Shown here: in pieces, positions 43,269 through 51,855 of the stretch
Layout: each line of letters starts with the position of its first letter
How positions within the stretch are numbered: position 1 is the stretch's first letter
NCBI GenBank assembly: GCA_035631315.1
Contig: DASQIZ010000095.1
Coordinates: 68,692-132,691, forward strand
Length of the DNA stretch: 64,000 nucleotides
Direction of reading: 5' to 3'
DNA from: 40CM-2-70-7 sp035631315
Lineage (GTDB): Bacteria; Gemmatimonadota; Gemmatimonadetes; Gemmatimonadales; GWC2-71-9
Program-made: the position numbers and the translations under genes
The notes under the pieces: model-generated
Told to the model about the DNA's origin: nothing
What the model saw: only the letters and a program-made list of their open reading frames with translations
The model's database searches: none

Positions 43269-44157
43269 GCTGATGGAACCCGATGAGCTTGTAGACGAGC
43301 TTCGCCACCAGGAAGTCGGGGGCGACGAACCCGGGGATCGGGGCGAGCTCCACGACGTCCGCGCCCACCACCCGCTTCTCCTTGAAGACGCGGTCCAGAA
43401 GCCGCAGCGTGGGATACCAGGAGCCGCCACCAGGCTCGGGCGTGCCGGTCGCCGGCACGTACGCAGGGTCGAAGTAGTCGACGTCGATGGTGATGTAGAC
43501 GTCGGGCCCGAGACTCTCCAGCACGCGGTCGATCCACTGCTCCTCGGGGTCGAGCTCGTACCCGAACACCGTCGGAATCTTCTTCTTCCGCATCAGCGCG
43601 CGCTCTTCGGTCGTGATCGCCCGGATCCCCACCGGCACCAGATTCACGTCCTGGTGCACGCGATACATGACACACGCATGGGAAAACGGCGTCCCTTCGT
43701 ACTCCGTCCGCAAATCGCCGTGCGCGTCGAGCTGCAGCACCGAGAGCTTCTTGCCCTTCACCTTCGCCACGTGCGCCTGAATCGGGGGCGCCGAGAGCGA
43801 GTGCTCGCCGCCAAGCATGATGACGAAACGGTTGGGGGCGATGAGCCCGTCGAAGGCTTCGCGCAGCTCCTCCAGTGCTTCCTCGGGGCCGGCGCCGGAA
43901 AGCATCAACTCCGGAAGCGTGTGCACACCGACGGTATACGGCTCGGAGTCCAGCTCGTGGTCGTACAGCTCGATGTAGCGGGAGGCCTCGATGATGCGCC
44001 GGGGTCCGAACCGGGTTCCGCCCATGTACGACACCGTCGCCTCGTAGGGCACGGGCAGAATGACGACGCCCGCCTTGGTGAGCGGGACTTCAGGCTCCGG
44101 CAATCCCAGGAAGCCCTGGGGGGCCCCCCAGGGCAGCTCGGCGCGCTTCTTATCCAC
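43255..44157 (-). CDS. speB: Agmatinase / arginase family ureohydrolase
   Basis: A 300-aa binuclear Mn enzyme. Ligands are in MLGGEHSLS, LQLDAHGDLR and TIDVDYFDPAYVPATGTPEPGG. It hydrolyses agmatine to putrescine and urea (or arginine to ornithine). The pyruvoyl arginine decarboxylase directly upstream argues for agmatine. GTG at 44155-44157 overlaps the decarboxylase stop by 8 bp. Confidence 0.9.
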   Translation of the reverse strand: MDKKRAELPWGAPQGFLGLPEPEVPLTKAGVVILPVPYEATVSYMGGTRFGPRRIIEASRYIELYDHELDSEPYTVGVHTLPELMLSGAGPEEALEELREAFDGLIAPNRFVIMLGGEHSLSAPPIQAHVAKVKGKKLSVLQLDAHGDLRTEYEGTPFSHACVMYRVHQDVNLVPVGIRAITTEERALMRKKKIPTVFGYELDPEEQWIDRVLESLGPDVYITIDVDYFDPAYVPATGTPEPGGGSWYPTLRLLDRVFKEKRVVGADVVELAPIPGFVAPDFLVAKLVYKLIGFHQRGRK

Positions 44158-44695
44158 AGAAAGCCACCGCGGACACCACGGTGGTCCAGCGACCATCCTC
44201 GCCGCATTCGGCGGTGGAAGTGACGTTCAGCGTCCGCACGATCTCGCCGGAGAGCAACCACTGCTCGCGCCGCGCGTCCCACGCCTGCTCAGGGTCGAAC
44301 GGCACATCGAGGACGGTCGCGAGCATCGACGCGGCGAGATCCTCAGCGTAGTCACCGGCGGCGACCTCGTTCTGCCCGTACCCGTGGTGCTCGGAGATGT
44401 AGCCGTGGTGCGACGGGTCGGCGGGCATGGCGAGCCCGATCGACGCGGCCACGAGCCGGCTCGGCTCGTTGGTGGACGACTCCGCGATCACGGCGAACAC
44501 CACCTGCCCCGGCCGGAGCAGACTCTGGCCCTCTTCCCGGTCCATCAGCTCGCAGTGCGGGGGAAAAATCGAGCTCACCCGCACCAGGTTGTAGGCGGCG
44601 AGGTGCGCGTCGCGGAGCGCCATCTCGAAGCTGGTGAGCTTGTGACGATGACGTCCCACACCCTTGGTAAGGAACGCTTTCGTCGGGAAGAACAT
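44150..44695 (-). CDS. pdaD: Pyruvoyl-dependent arginine decarboxylase
   Basis: A 181-aa proenzyme making agmatine from arginine. It has TKGVGRHRHKLTSFEMALRDA and the self-cleavage site NLVRVSSIFPP; the pyruvoyl group would come from S42 after cleavage S41|S42 (as in archaeal PvlArgDC). A downstream MDREEGQSLLRPGQVVFAV segment and EYxEE-like ECGEDG fit. I choose the ATG at 44693-44695 (MFFPTKAFLTKG), typical of the family; a GTG/ATG up to 44761 is possible. It links to the agmatinase gene by overlap. Confidence 0.9.
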   Translation of the reverse strand: MFFPTKAFLTKGVGRHRHKLTSFEMALRDAHLAAYNLVRVSSIFPPHCELMDREEGQSLLRPGQVVFAVIAESSTNEPSRLVAASIGLAMPADPSHHGYISEHHGYGQNEVAAGDYAEDLAASMLATVLDVPFDPEQAWDARREQWLLSGEIVRTLNVTSTAECGEDGRWTTVVSAVAFCG

Positions 44696-44715
44696 CTTCT
44701 GGTCGATCAACTCCG

Positions 44716-45180
44716 TCACCTCGTCCGAGCGAAGGGGTTGGCCTGCTGACACGACCGGCACAGTCCGTACACTTCGAGGCGGTGGTGGTGGGGCCGGAAC
44801 GCCACCTCCTCCGCCAGCAATCCGATCATCCGCTCCAGGCGGTCGTTCGCGAACTCCGAGACCCGCCCGCAGGAGGTACAGATGCAGTGCTCATGGCGCT
44901 CACCGGGGGCCGCGGGTTCGTACCGCTTGAACCCCTCCCCGAAATCGTGCTGCCGCGCGAGCCCGCTCTCGACCAGCAGATCGAGTGTGCGATAGACCGT
45001 CGCCGTGCCGACCGCCGTCCCGTCCGCGGCCACGCGCCGTGAGACTTCCTCCACCGACAGATGGTCACCGGCCTCGAAGACGGCCCGCGCCACCGCCAGC
45101 CGCTGGTTCGTCGCCGGGAGCGTGTGATCGCTCAAGTATCGGCGAAACGCTTCGGTCAGGCGCGCAGGGTCAACCTTCAT
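44716..45180 (-). CDS. Fur-family transcriptional regulator (Fur/PerR)
   Basis: A 154-aa regulator. An N-terminal winged helix (NQRLAVARAVFEAGDHLSVEEV, GTATVYRTLDLLVESGLA) precedes the metal region HEHCICTSCGRVSEF and the C-terminal zinc pair CRSC. Metal-binding histidines HHHRLEVYG are present. Placement before polyamine genes is unusual for iron control, and a PerR- or Zur-like role is possible. Confidence 0.88.
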   Translation of the reverse strand: MKVDPARLTEAFRRYLSDHTLPATNQRLAVARAVFEAGDHLSVEEVSRRVAADGTAVGTATVYRTLDLLVESGLARQHDFGEGFKRYEPAAPGERHEHCICTSCGRVSEFANDRLERMIGLLAEEVAFRPHHHRLEVYGLCRSCQQANPFARTR

Positions 45181-45565
45181 ACCATGCTTTCGGACCGAGC
45201 GCGACCGGCGGTTCCGCTTCGCCGGTGCGTTCCGCTGTGGTCTGCATGACCTGCTGCAGTACCTCGTCGGGGGACAACCCGACCTCCTCGACCACCACCT
45301 TGGACTGCCCCCGCTCTTTGCCGCGGACGATGAGCATGTATTTGACGGTGAAAACCTGCAAGCGCCCTTCCGGGTGCCGTCGGGTGATCACCGCGGTGCC
45401 CCACTCCCGTCCTTCCCGCTTGATGGGCCGGAAGACGTGAATCGTCTCGATCTCGGCGGGCGGCACCTGGGCCGCCACGGCCGCCGCCGCCTTGGCCCAG
45501 CCGGGACCCTGCCCCGGCTCCGGCGTCAGCGCGCCAGCGGGGCCGGTGTCCGGGCCTGTTCCCAT
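45170..45565 (-). CDS. Hypothetical protein
   Basis: A 131-aa protein of unknown function. After a Gly/Pro/Ala-rich head (about 1-35) it has a compact alpha/beta part with ETIHVFRPIKREGREWGTAVI, VFTVKYMLIVRGKERGQSKVVVEE and LSPDEVLQQVMQ. It overlaps the upstream ornithine-cyclodeaminase-like gene by 40 bp from the first ATG, so the true start could be an internal GTG at about 45463. It also overlaps the Fur gene by 11 bp. It may be a co-translated partner of that operon. Confidence 0.6.
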   Translation of the reverse strand: MGTGPDTGPAGALTPEPGQGPGWAKAAAAVAAQVPPAEIETIHVFRPIKREGREWGTAVITRRHPEGRLQVFTVKYMLIVRGKERGQSKVVVEEVGLSPDEVLQQVMQTTAERTGEAEPPVALGPKAWYEG

Positions 45566-46650
45566 CGCTCCACGTAAAACCGAAGTACGTGCATAAAGTC
45601 CTGGGCGTTTGTAACAACTCCGTACGCTTGATGCGTACCCCGGTCGCGCAGCTTGTTCACGACGAACTCGGTCTGGTCCACGCAGATGGTCGTGAGCGGC
45701 CTGACGCCGTCGGGCGTCGCCGCGTCCACGAACGCCGGGAGCATGTTGCCCACGGCGATGGCGTGCAGCGCGGTGGCGACTAAAATCGCGAACGTGGCCC
45801 TGCTCGTGACATCCCGCATCGCGTCCTGCGCCGCCAGCGTGTCGCTCAGCACTTCGGGGAGCGGGCCGTCGTCGCGGATCGAGCCCGCGAGCACGAATGG
45901 GACCTTGTGCGTGACGAGCGCGTGCATGATGCCACCCTTCACCTGCCCCGAACGCACGGCCGCTTCGATCGACCCGGCCGAGCGGATCGCGTTGATGGCG
46001 CGCATGTGGAGGGCATGTCCGCCTTCGACACCTTCGCCACTCGACGACATCCCCAGCGTGGTTCCGAAGATCGCCGCTTCGAGATCGTGCACCGCGACGG
46101 CATTGCCGCCCAGCAGCGCGCCGGCGTAGCCGTTCTCGATGAACCAGATCATGTCTTCGCGCGCGCGGGCGTGAACCAGCGCGGGGCCGATCACCCAGAC
46201 GATGTTCCCGCCCCGGGCCTTCTCTTCTCCCAGGAGCTGGGCGAGCACCGAATAATCGACGGGGCGCTCGCGAGACACTTCCGTCTGCATGAAGCGGAAT
46301 TCGTTGGCGCTGTGCCGGCCGCCGAGGAATCCTTCGGTGTGGACGAAGATCCCTTCGCTTCCATCTTCGGCCGATCCAACCGCCACGAGCGTCCCGCGCT
46401 TGATCTTGCGGGGCTCGGTGGTCACCAGATCCCCCGTCGGATGCTGGACGATGACGCAGTCCATCCGCGGCAGGCGCGGACGACGCCAGGCGCCACCGGT
46501 TTTCACGTAGGTGGGCAGGTTCGACGTCGAAAAAAAGCCGTCGGGGAGAACCCCGTCGGCGGGAGCGGGCTGAAAGCGCGCCTCAGGTGCCCCCGAGAGG
46601 GGCGGCGCGTCAAAGTTGGGCGGTCGGTACTGAAAGCGTGGTCGGCTCAC
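45526..46650 (-). CDS. TIGR00300 family ornithine cyclodeaminase-like protein
   Basis: A 374-aa NAD-binding protein of the LOR/SDH/AgrE-like TIGR00300 family, some of whose archaeal members are ornithine cyclodeaminases (ornithine to proline). Signature segments are GGNIVWVIGPALVHARA, NGYAGALLGGNAVAVHDLE, FVLAGSIRDDGPLPEVLSD, ALHAIAVGNMLPAF and ICVDQTEFVVNKLRDRG. The N-terminal domain holds RPPNFDAPP and LPTYVK. GTG start at 46648-46650 has no good ribosome binding site. The gene lies after a hairpin repeat and before the Fur/decarboxylase run. Confidence 0.82.
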   Translation of the reverse strand: MSRPRFQYRPPNFDAPPLSGAPEARFQPAPADGVLPDGFFSTSNLPTYVKTGGAWRRPRLPRMDCVIVQHPTGDLVTTEPRKIKRGTLVAVGSAEDGSEGIFVHTEGFLGGRHSANEFRFMQTEVSRERPVDYSVLAQLLGEEKARGGNIVWVIGPALVHARAREDMIWFIENGYAGALLGGNAVAVHDLEAAIFGTTLGMSSSGEGVEGGHALHMRAINAIRSAGSIEAAVRSGQVKGGIMHALVTHKVPFVLAGSIRDDGPLPEVLSDTLAAQDAMRDVTSRATFAILVATALHAIAVGNMLPAFVDAATPDGVRPLTTICVDQTEFVVNKLRDRGTHQAYGVVTNAQDFMHVLRFYVERWEQARTPAPLAR

Positions 46651-46705
46651 AGGAGGGTCAAAATACCGGACTCGAAACACTCGACGCAACGGCCGCGCCG
46701 TCGAT

Positions 46706-46783
46706 CCCAGGCTGAAAGCCTGGGCCCGATACGACACGGCGCTTGAAGCGCGACGCCGTGTCGGGCCCACCCTTGAGGGTGGG
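46706..46783. repeat. REP-like cluster of nested hairpins
   Basis: Between priA and the TIGR00300 gene are consecutive inverted repeats: CCCAGGCT-GAA-AGCCTGGG (46706-46724); GGGCCCGA and CACGGCG pairing with CGCCGTG and TCGGGCCC (46722-46768, 5-base bulge) with an inner GCGCTTGAAGCGC palindrome; and CCCACCCT-TG-AGGGTGGG (46766-46783). Short arms with CTGAAAG or CTTGAG loops look like REP/BIME elements mobilised by REP-associated transposases. It might also act as an attenuator. Confidence 0.7.
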
Positions 46784-46791
46784 GTCGGTGT

Positions 46792-49014
46792 CTATAGCAA
46801 TGAAAGCGGGTCACGGTCGACGGTGACGCCATTCCGCCCACGCCAGGCCCGGACGAGCCTCCCCAACGGCGCCGGAGCCTCACTCTTCACGAGCACATGC
46901 CAGCGCCAGCGGCCCTGGAGGCGCGGAATGGGGCAGGGCGCTGGGCCCAGGACGCGCAAAGCGCCTTCCAGGTGCTCCCCGTTCACCCGGTGCAGCCAGC
47001 CGGCCAGCTTTTCGGCCGACTCCTGGGCCCTGGTTTCGGTTCCCGCTCCGACGACGAACCGGGCCAAGCCGCAGTGCGGCGGATAGACGGGATTGGGAGA
47101 CGCCCGCAGGGGAAGCTCGATGTGCGCGAAGGCCTCCACCGAGTGCCGGGCGGCGGCGCGAATCGCGTGGTGCTCGGGCGCACGGGTCTGCACCAGCACC
47201 CGGCCCCCCGCAGGCCCCCGCCCCGCCCGGCCCGCCACCTGGGCGATGAGCTGGAAGGTCCGCTCCGCGGCGCGGAAATCGGGCAGATGGAGGGCGGTGT
47301 CCGCGTCGACCACGCCGACCACCGTGACATCGGGGAAATCGAGCCCCTTCGCAATCATCTGCGTGCCGACCAGGATGTCGACTTCCTTCTTGGCTACGCG
47401 CTCGAGAATCCGGTGATGCGCCCACTTGGAGCTCGTGGTGTCCAGATCCATCCGGGCGATCCGGGCGGCGGGATACCGCGTGGCCAGGAAACGCTCGACC
47501 TGCTGCGTGCCCAGCCCCTTCGTCCTCACGGACTCTCCCCCGCACTTCGCGCAGGCCGCCGGAATCCCTTCTGAATGATCGCAGTAATGACACTTGAGTC
47601 CGGCCGGCGTCTTGTGGACGGTCAGCGCGATGGAGCAGTTCGGACATTCGGGCACGTGTCCGCAATTCGGACACTGGAGATAGGTGGCGAATCCTCGCCG
47701 ATTGAGCAGGAGGATCACCTGCTCTTTCCGCGCCAGTGCCCGGCGGACACTGTCATCCAGCACTTCACTCCACGGAACCCCGCCCGAATCATGAATACGT
47801 GGAGCCGTTCGGAGGTCGACGACCTCGACGGGCGGTAGTGGCCGGTCACCGATGCGCTGCGGCAGAGAGTGGGTCGCAATCTTTCCCGTTTCCGCCAGGT
47901 GCAGCGTCTCGAGCGACGGCGTGGCACTCCCGAGAATCAGCCGAGCGCCTTCGAGGCGGGCGCGCACCGCCGCCACATCGCGCGCGTGATACCTGGGCGC
48001 CGACCCCTGCTTGTAGCTCCCCTCATGCTCCTCGTCGATGACGATGGCACCGAGTTGCTGGACCGGGGCGAAGACAGCCGACCTCGGGCCCACGGCGACC
48101 CGTCGCTCCCCACGGTGGAGCGCCCGCCACGCGTCGGCGCGTTCTCCTTCGGAGAGTCCCGAGTGCAACACCGCCACCTGGTCACCGAACACGCCGCGGA
48201 CTCTCGCGACCGTCTGCGGCGTGAGCGCGATCTCGGGCACGAGGACGATGGCTCCGCGCCCGTGGGCGACGACATGACGCAGAACCTCGAGGTAGACGAG
48301 CGTCTTTCCAGACCCGGTGACGCCGTGAATGAGTGATGGCTTCCCGGCTGCTCCCCTCACGATCGCGTCGACCACGCGCCGTTGATCCGTGGTGAGCTCC
48401 GGAGGCGGGGCGACGGTGAGTCCGGCGAACGGATCTCGCGTTTCTTTCACCCGGTCGATTCGTGCCCAGCCACCCTTCACCAACCCGTCGATGGCGGACT
48501 TGGAGAAGCCCATCTGCTCGACCAGGTGCTTCACCGGCGCAGAGCCGCCGAGGCCCTCGACGGCTTCGTAAACGACGCGTCTCTTGGCCGCTCGCGCAAA
48601 TGCCTGTTCGCGCTCGAGGAGGCTGGGTAGACGGCGCTCGAGACGCAGCACGGCCACCGACGCTTCCGCGGGACCAGCGGGTCGCCCGGCGGTCCAGAGA
48701 GCCCCGGGGAGCATGGCCCGCACGGTGAGTCCGAGGGGTGCGCCGTAGTGCCGGGAGATCCATTGCGCGAGCTCGAGCATCGCCCCCGACAGCACCGGCG
48801 CCTGGTCCGCGACCTGGGTGATCGGCTTCGCGGCAGCTTCAGGTGGAGGAACGTCGACGGCGGTCACGAGTCCGATCGCTCTGCGATTGCGGACCGGCAC
48901 GACTACGCGGACTCCAGGAATGACCCCGGAAGCCAGGGCCTCTGGGACGGCGTAGGTGTAAGGAGTGGCGACTGGGAGTGGAAGGACGACCTGCGCGAAC
49001 CGGGGGAGGCTCAC
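46792..49014 (-). CDS. priA: Primosomal protein N' (replication restart helicase PriA)
   Basis: A 740-aa superfamily-2 helicase. N-terminal 3'-end binding domain (VVLPLPVATPYTYAVP), Walker A GVTGSGKT, Walker B DEEH (VIDEEHEGSYKQ), a zinc-binding insertion with CPNCGHVPECPNC and CHYC/CAKC pairs, and motifs V-VI (GTQMIAKGLDFPDV, QVAGRAGRG). GTG at 49012-49014 overlaps the epimerase TGA (GTGA). The reading frame extends upstream only as a shadow of the epimerase. Confidence 0.95.
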   Translation of the reverse strand: MSLPRFAQVVLPLPVATPYTYAVPEALASGVIPGVRVVVPVRNRRAIGLVTAVDVPPPEAAAKPITQVADQAPVLSGAMLELAQWISRHYGAPLGLTVRAMLPGALWTAGRPAGPAEASVAVLRLERRLPSLLEREQAFARAAKRRVVYEAVEGLGGSAPVKHLVEQMGFSKSAIDGLVKGGWARIDRVKETRDPFAGLTVAPPPELTTDQRRVVDAIVRGAAGKPSLIHGVTGSGKTLVYLEVLRHVVAHGRGAIVLVPEIALTPQTVARVRGVFGDQVAVLHSGLSEGERADAWRALHRGERRVAVGPRSAVFAPVQQLGAIVIDEEHEGSYKQGSAPRYHARDVAAVRARLEGARLILGSATPSLETLHLAETGKIATHSLPQRIGDRPLPPVEVVDLRTAPRIHDSGGVPWSEVLDDSVRRALARKEQVILLLNRRGFATYLQCPNCGHVPECPNCSIALTVHKTPAGLKCHYCDHSEGIPAACAKCGGESVRTKGLGTQQVERFLATRYPAARIARMDLDTTSSKWAHHRILERVAKKEVDILVGTQMIAKGLDFPDVTVVGVVDADTALHLPDFRAAERTFQLIAQVAGRAGRGPAGGRVLVQTRAPEHHAIRAAARHSVEAFAHIELPLRASPNPVYPPHCGLARFVVGAGTETRAQESAEKLAGWLHRVNGEHLEGALRVLGPAPCPIPRLQGRWRWHVLVKSEAPAPLGRLVRAWRGRNGVTVDRDPLSLL

Positions 49015-50030
49015 CGCCGGGTGACGCCCAGTCCAGGTCCGTCGGGGATCTTGATCGCGGCGCCGCTGATCTCCGCACCGCAGTACGGATCGTTGACGGT
49101 GAGCGCGGCGCCATCGAGGTCGGCGGCATCCACGAGAGGCGTGAAGTGCGCAGCCGCGGTGATCCCGATCGACGTCTCGACCATGCACCCGACCATCACC
49201 AGCATCTTGTGGGCGCGCGCCGTCGCGATCATGCGGAGCGCTTCGCGGAGCGAGCCGCACTTCGCGAGCTTGATGTTGATGCCGTCGGCCGCCTGCGCGA
49301 CGCGCGGGATGTCGGTCGCGACGATGCAGCTCTCGTCGACCACTACCGGCAGAATCCCGGCTTTGCGGACGGCAGCGATCCCCTCGAGATCCTCAGGCGG
49401 CAGGGGCTGCTCGACGAATTCGACGCCGTACTCCTTCAGGATCGGGAGCATCTCCAGCGCCCGTTCTTTGCTCCACCCGGCATTCGCGTCCACGCGCAGC
49501 GGCTTGTCGGTGACGTCACGGATGGTCTTGAGAATCTCCTCGTCCCGATCAGTGCCGAGCTTGATCTTGAGAATCGAGTACCCGGCCGCCTCCTTCACCT
49601 TGGCCCGGGTCTTTTCCGGTGTGTCGATGCCGATGGTAAAGGAAGAGACGGGCGCTTTCTTCGGATCGAGCCCCCAGAGCTTGTAGAGGGGCACCCCCAG
49701 CCGCTTGCCGACCAGATCGTGCAGAGCTCCGGAGAGGGCGGCACGCGCCGCACCATTCTTCGGCACCACCTGCGCGAACTTTACCTCGGCCGCATCAAGA
49801 TCGAAGGGGTCCTTCGGGAGGTAGGGCTCGAGAATCTTCAACTTCTCGAGAACCGTCTCCGCAGTCTCGCCGTAATAAGAGGAAGGAGAAGCCTCCCCCA
49901 ACCCTTCCAGGCCGCCCCCATCCGTCAAACGGACACAGACCACGCGGTAATCCGACTGGCCACCGCGCGCGATGATGAACGGATGCCTGGTGGTGAGCGT
50001 GACGACTTCGGCAGTGAGCTTGAGGGTCAT
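49011..50030 (-). CDS. Dipeptide epimerase (enolase superfamily)
   Basis: A 339-aa muconate-lactonising subgroup enzyme. Catalytic lysines are in LKIKLG and INIKLAKCG; metal ligands are D in RVDANAG, E in FVEQPLP and D in VVDESC. Best-known relatives are L-Ala-D/L-Glu epimerases of murein peptide recycling, fitting the anmK/murQ pair elsewhere in the window; the exact dipeptide is not fixed by sequence. ATG at 50028-50030. Confidence 0.9.
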   Translation of the reverse strand: MTLKLTAEVVTLTTRHPFIIARGGQSDYRVVCVRLTDGGGLEGLGEASPSSYYGETAETVLEKLKILEPYLPKDPFDLDAAEVKFAQVVPKNGAARAALSGALHDLVGKRLGVPLYKLWGLDPKKAPVSSFTIGIDTPEKTRAKVKEAAGYSILKIKLGTDRDEEILKTIRDVTDKPLRVDANAGWSKERALEMLPILKEYGVEFVEQPLPPEDLEGIAAVRKAGILPVVVDESCIVATDIPRVAQAADGINIKLAKCGSLREALRMIATARAHKMLVMVGCMVETSIGITAAAHFTPLVDAADLDGAALTVNDPYCGAEISGAAIKIPDGPGLGVTRR

Positions 50031-50039
50031 GCGTGAAAG

Positions 50040-50945
50040 CTAAGCGAGAGCGGCCACGACGGCCTGCACACCGGCCGCGAGCAAATCGATGCGGTACCCA
50101 CCTTCCAGGACGGCCACCACGGGAGCCTTGCCCGCCTGCTCCCGGAATGCCGTTGTCCACCCCGCCATATCCTCCGGCTCGAGCGTGAAGCCACCGAGGG
50201 GGTCGCCATCCAGCGAGTCGAATCCGGCGGAGATGAGCCAGAGATCGGGCGCCCAACCGTCGGTCGCCTGATCCACCGCGCTGAGCAAATCGCGCACATA
50301 GGTGGCACGCGGGAGCCCGGGATCGCGGGGAACATTGAAAACGTTCCCGACGCCCCGCTCGCGTGCCGCACCCGTTCCCGGATACCAGGGATACTGATGC
50401 ATCGAGACATACCTGATACTCGGATCCCGTTCGACGATGGCTTGTGTGCCATTCCCGTGATGGACATCCCAATCGATGATCAGCACCTGCTTCTTTCCCA
50501 GCGATTGCGCATGCCGGGCCGCCACGACGACGTTGTTCACGAAGCAGAATCCCATCGCGCGGTCGGCGAGCGCGTGATGCCCCGGTGGCCTCGTCGCCCC
50601 GAAGGCGGCCCCCGTTTCCAATCCGCGCGTGACCGCAGCGAGTGCAACCCCGGCCGAGGCCAGTACCGACTCCCAGCTTCGAGGGGCCAGGAAGGTGTCG
50701 GTATCGATCGGCCCGCCGCCCCGGGCATCAAGAGAGATCAAGCGGTCGACGTGCTCCGGCGTGTGCACGGCGAGCAACTGCTCCGCCGTGGCGGGCGTCG
50801 CCTGCTTGGCGTCGATCTTCGCAGCGAGCGTGGGGTCGCGCAGCGCGTCCAGCACCGCGACGATGCGGTCCGGGCGCTCGGGATGACCGGCACCGGGATT
50901 GTGAAGACGGGTGGCCGGGTGAAAGCTGACGGGGAGTTTGGACAC
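50040..50945 (-). CDS. Histone-deacetylase-family hydrolase
   Basis: A 301-aa zinc amidohydrolase related to class II HDACs and acetylpolyamine amidohydrolases. Motifs are HPERPDRI, RPPGHHAL, FVNNVVVAARHA, IIDWDVHHGNGTQ (ligands), SAGFDSLDGDPLGGF and VLEGGY. Bacterial forms may deacetylate acetyl-lysine or polyamines; the polyamine genes at 43-46 kb make the latter worth considering. Start is ATG at 50943-50945. Confidence 0.9.
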   Translation of the reverse strand: MSKLPVSFHPATRLHNPGAGHPERPDRIVAVLDALRDPTLAAKIDAKQATPATAEQLLAVHTPEHVDRLISLDARGGGPIDTDTFLAPRSWESVLASAGVALAAVTRGLETGAAFGATRPPGHHALADRAMGFCFVNNVVVAARHAQSLGKKQVLIIDWDVHHGNGTQAIVERDPSIRYVSMHQYPWYPGTGAARERGVGNVFNVPRDPGLPRATYVRDLLSAVDQATDGWAPDLWLISAGFDSLDGDPLGGFTLEPEDMAGWTTAFREQAGKAPVVAVLEGGYRIDLLAAGVQAVVAALA

Positions 50946-50950
50946 GCGAC

Positions 50951-51220
50951 CTACGACGGGTGCCGGCGGATCAGCTCGCGCAGCTCCTCCACTTCATGAC
51001 GCATTTCGTTTCGGGCGACCGTCAGCTCGGCGAGAATCCGGCGGTAGCGCAGCCACGCCATGAAGACCGCGACGGCCAGCAGGAAACAGAGAGCGCCGCC
51101 GATCCCGAGCGAAACCCGGTGGAATGCGATGGCGCCGTAGAAGAGCAGATAGGCGTCGAGGAGCAGGAATCCGACCGCCGCAAACGTCGCGATCCCGCCC
51201 CACCGCCCCGAACGGGTCAT
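50951..51220 (-). CDS. Small two-helix membrane protein
   Basis: An 89-aa protein with two membrane helices (GGIATFAAVGFLLLDAYLLFY and GIGGALCFLLAVAVFMAWL) and a charged C-terminal helix (LAELTVARNEMRHEVEELREL) likely to form a coiled coil. It overlaps the beta-grasp gene by 4 bp and is close to the HDAC gene. Function unknown. Confidence 0.7.
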   Translation of the reverse strand: MTRSGRWGGIATFAAVGFLLLDAYLLFYGAIAFHRVSLGIGGALCFLLAVAVFMAWLRYRRILAELTVARNEMRHEVEELRELIRRHPS

Positions 51221-51486
51221 CGCACGGGCTGGCGCCGAGCTGGGAGGACGATGAACGGCGCGTTCGCGCCGGCACCCAGCGCGCCCATTGTCTGGGACTC
51301 ATCGAGTACCTCGGCCCCGCGGTACTTCACGACGTAGTCCGGCAGGGCGATGTCCCGCTTGCCCGTCGCCTCGGCCAGGGCGCGCTTCTTGACCTCGCCC
51401 ACGCTCGTCCCCTGCTCCGCCGGCACCGACACCTGGTCCCACACCGGCGTCACCATCACCCGCACCGAGAACATGACGCCGCTCAT
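51217..51486 (-). CDS. Small ubiquitin-like (beta-grasp) protein
   Basis: An 89-aa protein. The order of strand-turn-strand (MFSVRVMVTPVWDQVSVPAEQ), helix (SVGEVKKRALAEATG), strand DYVVKYRGAEVLD and a final strand APFIVLPARRQPVR follows the ubiquitin/beta-grasp pattern, including an 'ESQTMGALG' segment like the ubiquitin TLxxL turn. No C-terminal diglycine is present. Fold prediction only; partners would be the flanking membrane protein and the next small protein. Confidence 0.65.
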   Translation of the reverse strand: MSGVMFSVRVMVTPVWDQVSVPAEQGTSVGEVKKRALAEATGKRDIALPDYVVKYRGAEVLDESQTMGALGAGANAPFIVLPARRQPVR

Positions 51487-51758
51487 GCGACCACCACCGG
51501 ACCCGAAAGCGGGAGCGTCGAGAGGAAGCGATCCAGGGCTTGATCGAAGAACAGGGTCGACGCGCGAACGGCCGAGCCACCATCGGCGGCAGCGGCGCGA
51601 ATGACGATCTCCTCACCGCCCTGCCCGCGGAGCACGACGTATCCGGGCCCCTCTTTTTCCAGGAAGGCCGAGGAAGCAGGCACGCGGTCCGCGAAGAACC
51701 GCTTGGCACGCGTGAGGATGTCTTCAGGTTGGAGGGCGACAGTCGTCGAGTGGACCAT
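51483..51758 (-). CDS. Hypothetical small protein
   Basis: A 91-aa alpha/beta protein (helix EDILTRAKRFFADR, strands GYVVLRGQGGEEIVIRAA, helix LFFDQALDRFL). The ATG at 51756-51758 is chosen because the extension upstream would overlap the Hsp20 promoter region. It overlaps the ubiquitin-like gene by 4 bp, so the three small genes form an operon. No known family. Confidence 0.6.
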   Translation of the reverse strand: MVHSTTVALQPEDILTRAKRFFADRVPASSAFLEKEGPGYVVLRGQGGEEIVIRAAAADGGSAVRASTLFFDQALDRFLSTLPLSGPVVVA

Positions 51759-51821
51759 GGGCTCAAAGATACCCGGAGAGCGTCGTTCTGGCAGCGACCC
51801 CCCGTCAACTTGATCAGGCCG

Positions 51822-51836
51822 TTGCCAAAACGGCAA
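51822..51836. promoter_or_regulatory. Inverted repeat upstream of hsp20, candidate operator
   Basis: TTGCC-N5-GGCAA is a perfect palindrome about 20 bp before the sigma-54-like element. It may bind an activator or repressor of hsp20 or of the divergent small-gene operon; no regulator family is matched. Confidence 0.4.
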
Positions 51837-51855
51837 TTCGCTCACCGCAGCAAGG

